NCBI GenBank assembly: GCA_002688105.1
Contig: NZBQ01000001.1
Span: forward strand, 1-37,652
Reading direction: 5' to 3'
From: Dehalococcoidales bacterium
GTDB lineage: Bacteria; Chloroflexota; Dehalococcoidia; Dehalococcoidales; GCA-2688105
DNA: 37,652 nucleotides
Shown here in pieces: positions 37,466 through 37,652 of this stretch. Made by a program: the position numbers and the translations under genes. The notes under the pieces were generated by a model that saw only the letters and a program-made list of their open reading frames with translations, made no database searches and was not told where the DNA came from. Within the stretch, counting starts at the first letter, position 1. Each line of letters begins with the position of its first letter.

Positions 37466-37652
37466 TTAGGGGTTTAGAAGGCTCTCCAAACCATTTAGGC
37501 TTACCTCTTCTAGTGTATCAACTATAAGGTCAGCCTCCTTTAGACTGGACCTGGGATGAGTGTTGGTAACAGCCAGACAGTGCATTCCAGCTCTCTTAGC
37601 GGCGTTAACGCCGGCAACGGCATCCTCAATGACGATGCAGTTCTCTGGCTCA
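37466..37652 (-). CDS. Partial HAD-superfamily hydrolase (beta-phosphoglucomutase-like), C-terminus
   Basis: Hand translation: EPENCIVIEDAVAGVNAAKRAGMHCLAVTNTHPRSSLKEADLIVDTLEEVSLNGLESLLNP*; (V/I)xEDAxxGxxAAxxAGM motif. Confidence 0.85.
   Translation of the reverse strand, partial: EPENCIVIEDAVAGVNAAKRAGMHCLAVTNTHPRSSLKEADLIVDTLEEVSLNGLESLLNP

Noticed and set aside
1-37652. Genome-wide reassignment of TAG to an amino acid, suggested by in-frame TAG in the GIY-YIG, DUF488 and SRPBCC genes
   Set aside because: metF, metG, fabG, rsfS, the polyprenyl synthase, the HD protein and the DsrE-like protein all appear to terminate at TAG at their expected C-termini, and one broken gene also has TAA.
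1-37652. CRISPR array
   Set aside because: No regularly spaced repeats seen on reading the window; not tested computationally.

Overview
The window looks like a bacterial chromosome segment, probably Chloroflexota/Dehalococcoidia-like (inferred from gene content only). It mixes conserved housekeeping genes with decayed accessory DNA. Housekeeping genes: partial nucleoside-type ABC permease, tatC/tatA/tatA-like, agxT-like aminotransferase, tyrS, ribF, tRNA-Thr(CGT), metF, GT4 glycosyltransferase, GuaB3-like protein, a type II FAS cluster (two MaoC/HadAB-like dehydratases, plsX, acpP, fabF, fabG), rsmI, metG, polyprenyl synthase, ftsH, endonuclease IV, rsfS, ndk and a partial HAD hydrolase. Main points for follow-up: (1) a roughly 7 kb cluster (14.0-21.0 kb) with three hemerythrin-domain proteins, DUF2249, DUF438, a YgbA-like (nitrous-oxide-stimulated promoter) protein, an HD protein, a DsrE-like protein, a ferredoxin and a Crp/Fnr regulator, which I read as a candidate nitrosative/oxidative stress module; (2) a small island after tRNA-Thr with a truncated tyrosine-recombinase N-terminus, a zinc-finger-fused MoxR/CobS-like AAA ATPase, a CobT-like VWA protein and an IS3-type remnant; (3) two diverged 44-nt 3' halves of a tRNA-Lys(CTT) with no 5' halves, about 2.9 kb apart around the tat genes, which look like relic att sites; (4) several genes whose conserved N-terminus can only be reached from a non-standard start codon (ATA, ATT, CTG, ACG); (5) several otherwise intact genes broken by single in-frame stops or a frameshift (GIY-YIG, DUF488, SRPBCC-like, PhnD::FmdE chimera). 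All assignments come from reading the sequence by eye; no database search was run.
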